A DNA stretch of 64,000 nucleotides from Aquamicrobium lusatiense (GTDB taxonomy: Bacteria > Pseudomonadota > Alphaproteobacteria > Rhizobiales > Rhizobiaceae): positions 577,631-641,630 of the forward strand of contig NZ_JACHEU010000001.1 of assembly GCF_014201615.1 (NCBI RefSeq), in the 5' to 3' direction. A program made the position numbers and the translations under genes. Below are positions 47,388-56,269 of the stretch, piece after piece. Each line of letters starts with the position of its first letter. Positions within the stretch are counted from its first letter, which is position 1. The notes under the pieces were generated by a model. That model did not search any database, was not told the origin of the DNA, and saw only the letters and a list, made by a program, of their open reading frames with translations.

Positions 47388-48412
47388 GATGCGGGCCTCC
47401 CGTCGTTACGCGTGATCCGGACGCGCTTCTGTCTATCGCCGGAGCCGAAGCGAAGCTCGGCGGCCGCGAAGAGCCGATCGACGATCATGTAGTTGTTGCG
47501 GACGCGATAGTTGACGAGTTCCGAGGTGTTGCCCTCAGCGCCGACGACGAAGAGCGGCGGCATCTCGCCTTGGCCGATGCCGCGTGGAAACTCGAGGAAG
47601 ACTTGCCGTCCGTCGTCATAGGCCCTGAGCGGCCGCCATGGCGCGCGGTTGCCGGTAACGTCGTAGCGGAAGTTGATACGCGAGAGATCAACGCCTGTCG
47701 CGACCGGCTGGGCGGCCTGCGCCTCGGCGTTCTGGCGGCGCAGCGCGATGAGTTGGTCCTGCGGATATTGCCACGAGACCGACGCCATATAGGTGCGCTC
47801 GGTCGAGCGCAGTTCCATGTGGTAGGTGCGCAGATTGGTGTTGATGACGAGATTGGTCATCAGGTCGGCGCGGGTGGGCTTCACCAGGATGTGGACCTGA
47901 AGCGTCGCGCCCGAGCCACTCTGGGTATCGCCAATGATCCAGCGCACCGTGTCGCCGGCGGCAACCGGGCCGGATCCGACCAGCGTTTCGCCGGGCTGGA
48001 GCGCGATGTCGGTGATCTGCCCAACGGCGGTGTAGACCTGATAGAGCGCCCCTTGGGTGAAGGGGTAGACCTGCATCGAGTTGATGAAGCCGTCGCGCAC
48101 CGGCTGAATGCGGGCGGCCGCATTGGCCTGGTTGACGCGTGCCGTGGGATCGGCCGGCTCGGCTGCGCGGCGCGATGCCTCGACCGGCTTCATCTGGCCG
48201 GGTAGCGGCAGCGGCTTGGGCAGTTCGACCACCGTGACCGGCGCGGGCGGATCGACGGTCTGCACGGCAACGGGCGCGTCGTCGTAGCTGATCTCCGGCG
48301 GCTTCTGCGTCGTCGCGCAGCCGGCGAGTGCCGTGGCCGCCAGCAGCAAAGCCGCCAATGTGTGTGTACGGAAAGCCGGTTCTCCGGCTTTACGGAAAAT
48401 CGGCATTATCAT
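47384..48412 (-). CDS. trbG: conjugal transfer protein TrbG (VirB9-like)
   Basis: TrbG forms the outer-membrane ring of the secretion channel. The 342-residue protein has a lipoprotein signal with lipobox LAGC (ALLLAATALAGCATTQ), a Pro-rich segment, and the VirB9-like domain (VYPFTQGALYQVYTAVGQIT, NFRYDVTGNRAPWRPLRAYD). ATG at 48412 overlaps the trbF stop by 4 nt, which fixed the start. Confidence 0.94.
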   Translation of the reverse strand: MIMPIFRKAGEPAFRTHTLAALLLAATALAGCATTQKPPEISYDDAPVAVQTVDPPAPVTVVELPKPLPLPGQMKPVEASRRAAEPADPTARVNQANAAARIQPVRDGFINSMQVYPFTQGALYQVYTAVGQITDIALQPGETLVGSGPVAAGDTVRWIIGDTQSGSGATLQVHILVKPTRADLMTNLVINTNLRTYHMELRSTERTYMASVSWQYPQDQLIALRRQNAEAQAAQPVATGVDLSRINFRYDVTGNRAPWRPLRAYDDGRQVFLEFPRGIGQGEMPPLFVVGAEGNTSELVNYRVRNNYMIVDRLFAAAELRFGSGDRQKRVRITRNDGRPAS

Positions 48413-49092
48413 TGCCCCAGCTCCCGTGACCAAGAAATTGCGTTGACGTAAATCCCCAATGGATTGGCGCGCAGCCGGTCGGCGTTGCGGGGTATCTGCA
48501 CTACGATGGTCAGGATTGCCGTCCATCGGGTCGTTTCGGCGAGCTGGCCGTTCTCGTAGCGGCGCTCGGTCCATGCGACGCGGAAACTGTCGGGAGACGC
48601 CCGGATCACGCTCGAGACATCGACGGCGATCTGCTGACGCCCGACCTTGGTGAAGGGATCGTTGGAGCGCGCATAGTCGTTGAGCGCTGCCGCTCCCCGG
48701 TCCGTCGTGAAGTCATAGGCGCGCAGCCAGTTCTGGCGAACGATGATCGCGTCAGCCGGGATCGAGCGGACCTGCTCGATGAAGCGTGCGAGATGGAAGG
48801 CGATCTGCGGATCGGTCGGCTGATAGTCGGCCGTCGCCGGTGCGACCGCTTCTGCCTGGCCGAGCCGATCGGTCTGAACAACCCAGGGAACGACGGTGCC
48901 GCGGGCGGATTGCCAGACCAGCGCCGCGGCGAACCCTGCAGACAGGAAGAGTGATCCGAACGCCATCAAGCGCCAATTGCGCGCCTGGATGCGAGCCGAG
49001 CCGATGCGGTCGTCCCAGGCCTGGGCGGCGCGCTGATACGGTGTTTCGGGTTCGGGGGCTTTTCCATAGTGGGTCGAAGGTCGTCGGAACAT
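48409..49092 (-). CDS. trbF: conjugal transfer protein TrbF (VirB8-like)
   Basis: TrbF is an inner-membrane assembly factor of the type IV system. The 227-residue protein has one membrane helix (LMAFGSLFLSAGFAAALVW, about residues 43-61) and a periplasmic NTF2-like domain (LARFIEQVRSIPADAIIVRQ, WTERRYENGQLAETTRWTAI). The ATG at 49092 shares one base with the trbL stop. Confidence 0.93.
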   Translation of the reverse strand: MFRRPSTHYGKAPEPETPYQRAAQAWDDRIGSARIQARNWRLMAFGSLFLSAGFAAALVWQSARGTVVPWVVQTDRLGQAEAVAPATADYQPTDPQIAFHLARFIEQVRSIPADAIIVRQNWLRAYDFTTDRGAAALNDYARSNDPFTKVGRQQIAVDVSSVIRASPDSFRVAWTERRYENGQLAETTRWTAILTIVVQIPRNADRLRANPLGIYVNAISWSRELGQ

Positions 49093-50450
49093 CAGCGGTC
49101 GCTTTCGGAGAGGTTGACGGAGGAGCCGCCGCCGTGGCTGTCGCCGCTGCGGACGGCATGGACCGTCGTGGAGACGGCATGGCTCATTTGCTGGGAGCGC
49201 TTCATGCGGCGGGCCCATGCGGGAGGCTGCTGAGCCCCATCGGCAGGGTTCGGTGCAGCCTCGCTGGCTGTGTCACCAACGGTGCCCATGGTCGAGGAAC
49301 CGCCTGTCGTCTCGAAGGCGGCGCGAGATCCGCTGGCGAAGCTGGACTGCATGCTGGACGACGCCCGTTGGGCGGCGCGGCGAAGCGGTGATGTGGCGGC
49401 GGAACCAGCGGCCCGGGCGACACCGCCCAGACCGCTGGCCACGCCAGAGGCGCCGGTCTGCCCTGCGGCGCCCAGGCTGTATGCGGTCGATGCGCCGCCC
49501 GCCAGCGCGGCGCCACCTCGGGCCGCGGCGGCAGCGCCACCCGCGAGCGCTGCACCACCCGAGGCAACGGCGCCGACGGTGGCCGCACCGGCAGCAACCA
49601 TGCCGCCTGCGGCAAGCCCGGTTCCGATCGCAGCGCCCGCGCCGAGCTGCGGACCGCCAGAGACGAGACCGTTGGCGATGCCGGGGCCGAAAATGCCTAG
49701 GCCGAGCAGCGTCAGCGCCGCGAGCACGATCGCCATGGCCTCGTCGATCGAAGGCGTGCGTCCGCCGAAGCCCACGGTGAATTCGGAAAAGAGGCTCGAC
49801 CCGATACCTATGATGACGCCGAGGACGAGCACCTTGATGCCGGATGAGATGACGTTGCCGAGCACGCGCTCGGCCATGAAGGCGCTCTTGCCGAACAGAC
49901 CGAAGGGGATGAGCACGAACCCGGCGAGCGTTGTCAGCTTGAACTCGATCAGGGTGACGAAGAGCTGGATGGCGAGGATGAAGAAGGCGAGCAGCACCAG
50001 CGCCCAGGCGAGCAGCATCACCGCGATCTGGATGAAGTTCTCGAAGAAGCTCCAGTAGCCCATCAGGTCGGAGATGGAATCGAGGAGCGGGCGGCCTGCG
50101 TCGAGACCAGTCTGCGCCACACGGCCGGGCTTCATCATGTCGGCGACAGTGAAGCCGGTCCCGGCTGCCTTCAGCCCAAGGCCGGCGAAGCTCTCGAAGA
50201 TGATCCGGGCGAGGTTGTTCCAGTTGCTGATGAGATAGGCGAACACGCCGACGAACAGGGTCTTTTTGACCAGGCGCGCGATGATGTCGTCATCGGCGTC
50301 CCAACTCCAGAACAGCGCGGCAAGCGTCACGTCGATCACGATCAGCGTGGTGGCGATGAAGGCCACTTCGCCGCTGAGGAGGCCGAAGCCGCTATCGATA
50401 TAGCGGGTGAAGACCTCCAGGAAATGGTCGATGACGCCGGTGCCGCCCAT
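49092..50450 (-). CDS. trbL: conjugal transfer protein TrbL (VirB6-like)
   Basis: TrbL is the polytopic inner-membrane channel protein. The 452-residue protein has five or six hydrophobic segments within residues 20-270, including EVAFIATTLIVIDVTLAALF and FVLIPFGLFGKSAFMAERVL. A long C-terminal tail of about 180 residues is rich in Ala, Gly and Ser and probably faces the cytoplasm or DNA. The tail contains repeats of ALAGGA type. Confidence 0.93.
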   Translation of the reverse strand: MGGTGVIDHFLEVFTRYIDSGFGLLSGEVAFIATTLIVIDVTLAALFWSWDADDDIIARLVKKTLFVGVFAYLISNWNNLARIIFESFAGLGLKAAGTGFTVADMMKPGRVAQTGLDAGRPLLDSISDLMGYWSFFENFIQIAVMLLAWALVLLAFFILAIQLFVTLIEFKLTTLAGFVLIPFGLFGKSAFMAERVLGNVISSGIKVLVLGVIIGIGSSLFSEFTVGFGGRTPSIDEAMAIVLAALTLLGLGIFGPGIANGLVSGGPQLGAGAAIGTGLAAGGMVAAGAATVGAVASGGAALAGGAAAAARGGAALAGGASTAYSLGAAGQTGASGVASGLGGVARAAGSAATSPLRRAAQRASSSMQSSFASGSRAAFETTGGSSTMGTVGDTASEAAPNPADGAQQPPAWARRMKRSQQMSHAVSTTVHAVRSGDSHGGGSSVNLSESDR

Positions 50451-50454
50451 GATA

Positions 50455-50841
50455 TCAACGCGCCTCGTTGGTTTGGCTGTCGGTCTCAGGCGCGGTGTCG
50501 ATGACCACAGGATCGTTCGGGACTGGAGGGTTCTGCGGCTGACCGTGTGGACCCGGCGACTGCGGAGCCGGCTGCGATTGGAGTGCCTGTGATGGCTTCA
50601 GGAAGCGCTCACGGTTCTCGGCCCAGGTTCGAAGACAGGCGGAGTCGCGGGTGCCGGCTTCGCCGAGCTGCTGGCAGCGCCGCAGTTCGATCTTTATCGC
50701 ATCAACGCCCGTTTCGGTGGCAGCAGTGACACCCCGGTGAAGGGGCGGTTCATCCTTGCGGGTAAGTTCGATGATCGTCGCCGTGATGGCGACTGCGACG
50801 AAGATGACTGCGCCGAGGCGCGCGAGAACCTTTCCATCCAT
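50455..50841 (-). CDS. trbK: putative entry exclusion protein TrbK-alt
   Basis: The 128-residue protein has a single N-terminal membrane helix (LGAVIFVAVAITATII, about residues 8-23), a CxxxxxxxxxxxC-type segment (RRCQQLGEAGTRDSACLRTW) and a Pro/Gln-rich tail. This is the TrbK-alt type found at the trbK position between trbJ and trbL, and is expected to limit uptake of related elements. ATG at 50841 was chosen because the helix starts there. Confidence 0.82.
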   Translation of the reverse strand: MDGKVLARLGAVIFVAVAITATIIELTRKDEPPLHRGVTAATETGVDAIKIELRRCQQLGEAGTRDSACLRTWAENRERFLKPSQALQSQPAPQSPGPHGQPQNPPVPNDPVVIDTAPETDSQTNEAR

Positions 50842-50851
50842 CGCCACGCCC

Positions 50852-51613
50852 TCAGTTGCCGCTGGACGGGAACATCCGTGCGTTGCCCGCCTGGTAGCCC
50901 GCACCTGGGGTCAGGAAACGACGGCGCTGTTCACGGCCCTGTTCGGCGGCGGCGGATCGCTCGGCGTCGACAAGCGCCTGGGCGCGACCGTTGGCGGAGA
51001 CGACGGCGGTGAGATCGGCGAGCTGCTGGGCCTGCAAAGCGAGAAGCTGATTGCCGGCTTGTGTCGCCTGAAGCGCGCCGGTGGCGCCTTGGCTCTGACC
51101 GACCAGAGCCGACATCTCAGCCCGGTTGGTGTCGATATTGCCGACCACCCCAGCCTGGACGCGCATGGCATCCTGCAGGCCGCCGACGGTGTTCTGCCAG
51201 CGCTCGCGCGCGTCGGTGACGAGTTGCTGGTCGGAGGCCGACATCGAGGCGTTGCCGTAGGTGGTGCGAAACGCCTGGTCGATGTTCTGCACATTGTAGG
51301 CGATACGCTGGGCTTCGCCGAGCAGTTGCTGGGTCCGTTGAACGGACTGCTGCAATTGCTGGATGGAGGAATAAGGCAGGCTCGCGAGGTTGCGGGCCTG
51401 GTTGATCAGCATCGTCGCTTCGTTTTGGAGCGAGGTGATCTGATTGTTGATCTGCGTCAGCGCGCGGGTCGCCGATAGCAGGTTCTGGGCGTAGTTGGTG
51501 GGATCGTAGACGATGAGGGCATGCGCCGGTGTCGTCAGGATCGGAGCAAACGCTGCGGGAGTGGCAAGCAGCGCAAGGGCGAACCGCGCTGCGCGGGAAC
51601 GGCACAGTGTCAT
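50852..51613 (-). CDS. trbJ: conjugal transfer protein TrbJ (VirB5-like)
   Basis: TrbJ is a secreted, helical minor-pilus component. The 253-residue protein has a signal peptide (FALALLATPAAFAPILTTPA, cleavage likely after AHA near residue 32), then long amphipathic helices rich in Gln, Ala and Asn. The conserved start of the mature part is IVYDPTNYAQNLLSATRAL. It overlaps trbE by 4 nt. Confidence 0.93.
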   Translation of the reverse strand: MTLCRSRAARFALALLATPAAFAPILTTPAHALIVYDPTNYAQNLLSATRALTQINNQITSLQNEATMLINQARNLASLPYSSIQQLQQSVQRTQQLLGEAQRIAYNVQNIDQAFRTTYGNASMSASDQQLVTDARERWQNTVGGLQDAMRVQAGVVGNIDTNRAEMSALVGQSQGATGALQATQAGNQLLALQAQQLADLTAVVSANGRAQALVDAERSAAAEQGREQRRRFLTPGAGYQAGNARMFPSSGN

Positions 51614-54048
51614 GATGATGACTCCAGGTTGGTGAGGTTGGGAATGAGGTCAGCCGCCCAGTCGACGCCGCGATGGCGTAGCCACGCCGCGAAGAAGCCC
51701 TCGCGGCCGTGCTCGGCGACGATGCGGTCGATCGCGGCCTGATCAGTCTTGGAGGATGCGGCGCAGAGCGCGAGCGCCACGTCGGCGAGGCCCAGTTCGA
51801 ACAGCCGGTTGCCGCGGCGGCTCTGGCAGTAATAATCCCGCTTTGGCATGGCCCTGGCGAGGATCTCGATCTGCCGGTCGTTCAATCCGAAGCGGCGGTA
51901 GATCGCGGTGATCTGCGGTTCGATTGCCCGCTCGTTCGGCAGCAGCAGCCGCGTCTGGCAGCTCTCGATGATGGCGGGTGCGATCGCCGAGCCATCGATG
52001 TCGGAGAGCGACTGGGTGGCGAAGACGACGCTGGCGTTCTTCTTGCGCAGCGTCTTCAGCCATTCGCGGAGCTGGCCTGCAAAGCCCTCGTCGTCGAGGG
52101 CGAGCCAGCCTTCGTCGACGATGATCAGAGTGGGCTCGCCGTTCAGGCGGTCCTCGATGCGATGGAAGAGATAAGAGAGCACGGCGGGCGCGGCGGCCGT
52201 CCCGATCAAGCCTTCGGTTTCGAAGGCCTGGACGGTGGCGACGCCGAGATGCTCGCTTTCGGCATCGAGCAGCCGGCCATAGGGTCCGCCGACGCAATAT
52301 GGCCGCAGCGCCTGCTTCAGGTCGTTCGATTGCAACAGCACCGAAAGGCCCGTCACGGTGCGCTCGGGAACGGGTGCGCTGGCTAGCGATGACAGCGCAG
52401 TCCAGATCAGTTCCTTGACCTCGGGTGTGATCTGGATGTTCTCGCGCATCAGGATCGCGACGATCCAGTCGGCGGCCCAGGCACGTTCGGCCGCCTCGTC
52501 GATCCGAGATAGCGGTTGCAGCGCGACGCTATCCGCAGAGCCCTCGGTCAGGCCGCCACCGAGATCGTGCCAGTCGCCACCCATGGCGATGGCGGCGGCG
52601 CGTATCGAGCCGCCGAAGTCGAAGGCGAAGACCTGCGCCGCGGCGTAGCGGCGGAATTGCAGCGCCATGAGCGCCAACAGCACGGACTTGCCCGCGCCGG
52701 TCGGGCCAACCACCAGCGTGTGGCCGACGTCGCCGACATGGATGGAAAACCGGAACGGAGTGGATCCTTCGGTCTTGCCGTACAGCAAGGGGGGCGCACC
52801 GAAGTGCTCATCCCGTTCCGGTCCCGCCCACACAGCCGAAAGCGGGATCATGTGGGCAAGGTTGAGCGTCGAGATCGGCGGCTGACGCACATTGGCGTAG
52901 ACGTGCCCGGGCAGCGAGCCGAGCCAGGCATCTGCCGCATTGATCGTCTCGGGCATGGCGGTGAAGTCGCGGCCCTGGATCACCTTCTCGACAAGGCGGA
53001 GCTTCTCCGCCGCAATGCGGGGATCGTTATCCCAAACGGCGATCGTCGCGGTGACATAGGCTTGCCCGGCATAGTCGGCGCCGAGCTCCTGCAACGCCAA
53101 GTCTGCGTCGGCCGCCTTGTTGGCGGCGTCGGTATCGACGAGCGCGCTCGCCTCGTTGGTCATCACCTCCTTGAGGATGGCGGCGACCGACTTTCGCTTG
53201 GCGAACCATTGCCGACGGATTCTGGTCAGGAGCTTCGTTGCGTCTGTCTTGTCGAGCAGGATCGCCCGCGTGGCCCAGCGATAGGGGAAGGCCAGCCGGT
53301 TCAGCTCGTCGAGGATCCCGGGTGTGGTCGCGGTCGGGAAACCGACGATGGTCAGAATACGCAGGTTCGCATCGCCTAGGCGCGGTTCCAGCCCGCCGGT
53401 GAGCGGCTGATCGGAGACCAGCGCGTCGAGATACATCGGCGTTTCGGGAACGCGCACGCGATGGCGCTTCGTCGAGACGGTCGAGTGGAGATAGGTCAGC
53501 GTCTCGACATCATCGAGCCAGCCGCATTCCGGCATGAAGGCTTCGACGAGTTGCAGGGTGCGGTCGGTGCGGTCGACGAAACCACGCAACGCTTCCCAGG
53601 CATCGACACCGCGTTCGGCCTTGCCTTCATAGAGCCAGCTTTCGGCGCGCGCGGCGTCTTCGGCGGGCGGGAGAAAGGTGAAGGTCAGGACGTAGCTCGA
53701 CTCGTAGTGGACGGCGTCCTCCTCGAAGCCAGCTTTTCGTTCGGCGTCGACCATGGCTGAAGCGGGATCGGGGAAGCGGCTCGCGGGATAGGCGCCGACC
53801 GCATGACGCTGCGCCTCGACAAAGATGGACCAACCCGAGCCGAGACGACGGAAGGCGCTGTTGAGCCGACCGGCGACGGCGACCAGTTCGGCCTGCACGG
53901 CGGAATCAAGATCGGGACCGCGAAATCGCGCGCTGCGCTGGAAGCTGCCGTCCTTGTTAAGGACGACGCCGGGTGCGACAAGCGCCGCCCAGGGTAGGAA
54001 ATCCGCGAGGCGGGTCGAGGTGCGACGATATTCGGCGAGATTCATCAT
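51610..54048 (-). CDS. trbE: conjugal transfer ATPase TrbE (VirB4-like)
   Basis: TrbE powers assembly and DNA transfer of the type IV system. The 812-residue protein has a CagE/TrbE N-terminal domain and a RecA-like ATPase domain with Walker A VVGPTGAGKSVLL (about residues 446-453) and Walker B TLIIVDEGWLAL. The C-terminal FATQSLSDIDGSAIAPAIIE is typical. It begins 10 nt after the trbD stop. Confidence 0.96.
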   Translation of the reverse strand: MMNLAEYRRTSTRLADFLPWAALVAPGVVLNKDGSFQRSARFRGPDLDSAVQAELVAVAGRLNSAFRRLGSGWSIFVEAQRHAVGAYPASRFPDPASAMVDAERKAGFEEDAVHYESSYVLTFTFLPPAEDAARAESWLYEGKAERGVDAWEALRGFVDRTDRTLQLVEAFMPECGWLDDVETLTYLHSTVSTKRHRVRVPETPMYLDALVSDQPLTGGLEPRLGDANLRILTIVGFPTATTPGILDELNRLAFPYRWATRAILLDKTDATKLLTRIRRQWFAKRKSVAAILKEVMTNEASALVDTDAANKAADADLALQELGADYAGQAYVTATIAVWDNDPRIAAEKLRLVEKVIQGRDFTAMPETINAADAWLGSLPGHVYANVRQPPISTLNLAHMIPLSAVWAGPERDEHFGAPPLLYGKTEGSTPFRFSIHVGDVGHTLVVGPTGAGKSVLLALMALQFRRYAAAQVFAFDFGGSIRAAAIAMGGDWHDLGGGLTEGSADSVALQPLSRIDEAAERAWAADWIVAILMRENIQITPEVKELIWTALSSLASAPVPERTVTGLSVLLQSNDLKQALRPYCVGGPYGRLLDAESEHLGVATVQAFETEGLIGTAAAPAVLSYLFHRIEDRLNGEPTLIIVDEGWLALDDEGFAGQLREWLKTLRKKNASVVFATQSLSDIDGSAIAPAIIESCQTRLLLPNERAIEPQITAIYRRFGLNDRQIEILARAMPKRDYYCQSRRGNRLFELGLADVALALCAASSKTDQAAIDRIVAEHGREGFFAAWLRHRGVDWAADLIPNLTNLESSS

Positions 54049-54058
54049 AGCGCGTGCC

Positions 54059-54340
54059 TCAAACGTTCAGGTGGCCGGGGATGCGGAGGTGCCGGCGACC
54101 GACGTCGACAAATTGCGGGTCGCGCTTGGCCGCCCAGACGGCGGCGAAATGGCCGATCGCCCAGAGGCCGATGCCGACCAGCCAGAGGCGAAGGCCGAGA
54201 CCGAGAGCGGCGGCGAGCGTGCCGTTGAGGATGGCGATCGAGCGCGGCGCACCGCCGAGCAGGATGTGCTCGGTCAAGGCCCGGTGAACCGGGACGCTGT
54301 AGCCGGGCACATCGCCGCCGTTCTCGGTTAGGCCCGCCAT
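54059..54340 (-). CDS. trbD: conjugal transfer protein TrbD (VirB3-like)
   Basis: The 93-residue inner-membrane protein has one or two close hydrophobic stretches (AILNGTLAAALGLGLRLWLV and GIGLWAIGHFAAVWAA). The N-terminal VPVHRALTEHILLGGAPR is the TrbD/VirB3 signature. Start and the trbC stop share one base. Confidence 0.92.
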   Translation of the reverse strand: MAGLTENGGDVPGYSVPVHRALTEHILLGGAPRSIAILNGTLAAALGLGLRLWLVGIGLWAIGHFAAVWAAKRDPQFVDVGRRHLRIPGHLNV

Positions 54341-54672
54341 CAGACGAGCGCTCCGCCGCCGAACGAGAAGAACGACAGGAAGAAGCTCGATGCGGCAAAC
54401 GCGATCGACAGGCCGAAGACTATCTGGATCAGACGGCGGAAGCCGCCATTGGTGTCGCCGAACGCGAGCGTCAGACCGGTGACGATGATGATGATGACCG
54501 CGATGATCTTAGCGACCGGGCCTTCGATGGATTCTAGGATCGATTGCAGCGGCGCTTCCCAAGGCATGGAGGAGCCGGAAGCGTGAGCGGCCGGCGCCAG
54601 CAGGATGCTGGTGAAGAGGACGGATGCGGCGGTTGCGACATGACGGCGGAAATGCAGGGCACGGCGGATCAT
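54340..54672 (-). CDS. trbC: conjugal transfer pilin TrbC (VirB2-like)
   Basis: TrbC is the major pilus subunit. The 110-residue prepilin has a signal peptide (VATAASVLFTSILLAPAAHA), then MPWEAPLQSILESIEGPVA and two hydrophobic helices (IIAVIIIIVTGLTLAFGDTN and LIQIVFGLSIAFAASSFF). In RP4-like systems the pilin is cyclised by a TraF peptidase, and such a gene lies upstream here. ATG at 54672 overlaps trbB by 4 nt. Confidence 0.93.
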   Translation of the reverse strand: MIRRALHFRRHVATAASVLFTSILLAPAAHASGSSMPWEAPLQSILESIEGPVAKIIAVIIIIVTGLTLAFGDTNGGFRRLIQIVFGLSIAFAASSFFLSFFSFGGGALV

Positions 54673-55658
54673 GCAGATTCTCCTTCGGGGGGCTGGGCTT
54701 GGGTTGCGGGGCGGACGCGGTAGTCGCCGTCGGGGCCGAGCCCTTCGACGCGACCAAGTTCGGCCAGGCGCCGCGTCGAGCCGCGGCCCGAGAGGACCGC
54801 GACGACGTCGATCGTCTCCGCGATCAATGCGCGTGGGACGGTGATGACGGCTTCCTGGATGAGCTGTTCGAGGCGGCGCAGTGCGCCGAGCGCGCTGCCG
54901 GCGTGGATCGTGCCGATCCCGCCGGGGTGGCCGGTGCCCCAAGCCTTCAGCAAGTCGAGCGCCTCGGCGCCGCGCACCTCGCCGATCGGGATGCGATCTG
55001 GCCGCAGCCGCAGAGATGAGCGGACGAGATCGGAGAGTGTCGCGACGCCGTCCTTGGTCCGCATGGCGACCAGGTTGGGTGCTGCGCATTGCAACTCGCG
55101 GGTATCTTCGATCAGCACCACGCGGTCGGACGTCTTCGACACCTCGGCGAGCAATGCGTTGGTCAGCGTCGTCTTGCCGGTCGAGGTGCCACCGGCCACG
55201 AGGATGTTGCTGCGCTCTGCGACAGCCTTGCGCAGGATATCGGCCTGCCCGGCCGTCATGGTGCCGGCGGCGACATAGTCCTGCAGCGTGAAGACGGCGA
55301 CGGCGGGCTTGCGGATCGCGAAGGCAGGCGCTGCCACGACGGGCGGCAGCAGACCCTCGAACCGCTCTCCCGTTTCCGGCAGTTCCGCCGAAACGCGGGG
55401 ATTGCTGGCATGAACCTCGGCGCCGACATGGTGGGCGACGAGGCGCACGATGCGCTCGCCATCGGCTGCTGAAAGGCGCTCGCCTGTGTCCGACAAGCCT
55501 TCCGACAGACGGTCGATCCAGAGACGGCCGTCGGGATTGAGCATCACCTCGACGACGCTGGCGTCTGCCAGAAATCCGGCTATGGCGGGGCCGAGCGCGG
55601 TGCGCAGCATGCGCGCGCCGCGCACTATCGCCTCGGATTTCTCGGAAGATACAGCCAC
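54669..55658 (-). CDS. trbB: conjugal transfer ATPase TrbB (VirB11-like)
   Basis: TrbB is a hexameric secretion ATPase. The 329-residue protein has Walker [12 protein letters not shown] (GGTSTGKTT at residues 156-164), the Asp box IEDTRELQ, Walker [10 protein letters not shown] and the His box GTIHAGSA. It is the first gene of the trb run; the 169-bp gap upstream probably holds the trb promoter. Confidence 0.96.
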   Translation of the reverse strand: MAVSSEKSEAIVRGARMLRTALGPAIAGFLADASVVEVMLNPDGRLWIDRLSEGLSDTGERLSAADGERIVRLVAHHVGAEVHASNPRVSAELPETGERFEGLLPPVVAAPAFAIRKPAVAVFTLQDYVAAGTMTAGQADILRKAVAERSNILVAGGTSTGKTTLTNALLAEVSKTSDRVVLIEDTRELQCAAPNLVAMRTKDGVATLSDLVRSSLRLRPDRIPIGEVRGAEALDLLKAWGTGHPGGIGTIHAGSALGALRRLEQLIQEAVITVPRALIAETIDVVAVLSGRGSTRRLAELGRVEGLGPDGDYRVRPATQAQPPEGESA

Positions 55659-55827
55659 GTCGTCCCCGTTCTCTTGCGGGACCGCGTCAGGCCGCCCCTG
55701 GATCGGGGATGATTAAGAGAACCGGAAATCGGCCCTCTGCAACAGCTTGTTTCGCTTGTCGTACCGTAGCGTACAAAGACAGGCGTTCGGCGGATTTGCT
55801 GAATACTTGTGATGCCGCAATCTGTGC
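55659..55827. promoter_or_regulatory. intergenic region upstream of the trb operon
   Basis: This is the only gap over 100 bp between the relaxase and DUF2274, so it is the likely trb promoter. It contains GTACCGTAGCGTAC, an imperfect dyad flanked by TGTC and GACA, at about 55759-55772. The CopG-like protein encoded next to it could bind here. Confidence 0.4.
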
Positions 55828-56262
55828 TTATTGCGCGTCGCGCGCGGGATCGATGTCCTCCGAAATCTCCTGCCGCAGCTTCGGCCCCTTGGCGAGCCTG
55901 CGCCCCAGCGCTGCGACGAAGGCGTCGTAGCGCTCTCCGGCCTGGGCTCGGGCCGCCACTTGCGCCGGTTCGGGCAACGGCGGATTGGTGGTCAGCCAGA
56001 AGCGCACGAACACGGCGAGCATCTCGACGGATATTCCCAGATCACGCTCCATCCGTGTCATGCGCCGATCAAGCTGGTCGAGGCGTTTCGTGGTCGTTGC
56101 TTCCTGCCGCTCGGCTGCGTCGGGCGACAGGAAGGAGGCGATTGCCGCCTCGGCGATGAGCGAGCGCGATTGGTCACGGCGGGCAGCATAGGCAGCGAGC
56201 GCCTTCATCACCTCGGGTTCGAGATAGACCGACAGGCGTTGCTTTTTCGATGGATTTGCCAT
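55828..56262 (-). CDS. CopG/ribbon-helix-helix-like transfer protein
   Basis: The 144-residue protein begins with a ribbon-helix-helix motif (KKQRLSVYLEPEVMKALAAY, about residues 6-25) and continues with a coiled-coil-like segment. It lies between traG and trbB, where alphaproteobacterial ICEs often encode a CopG family protein. It may repress the trb promoter or help the relaxosome. ATG at 56262 was set by the RHH start; the frame upstream belongs to traG in another frame. Confidence 0.88.
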   Translation of the reverse strand: MANPSKKQRLSVYLEPEVMKALAAYAARRDQSRSLIAEAAIASFLSPDAAERQEATTTKRLDQLDRRMTRMERDLGISVEMLAVFVRFWLTTNPPLPEPAQVAARAQAGERYDAFVAALGRRLAKGPKLRQEISEDIDPARDAQ

Positions 56263-56269
56263 GGTCACC

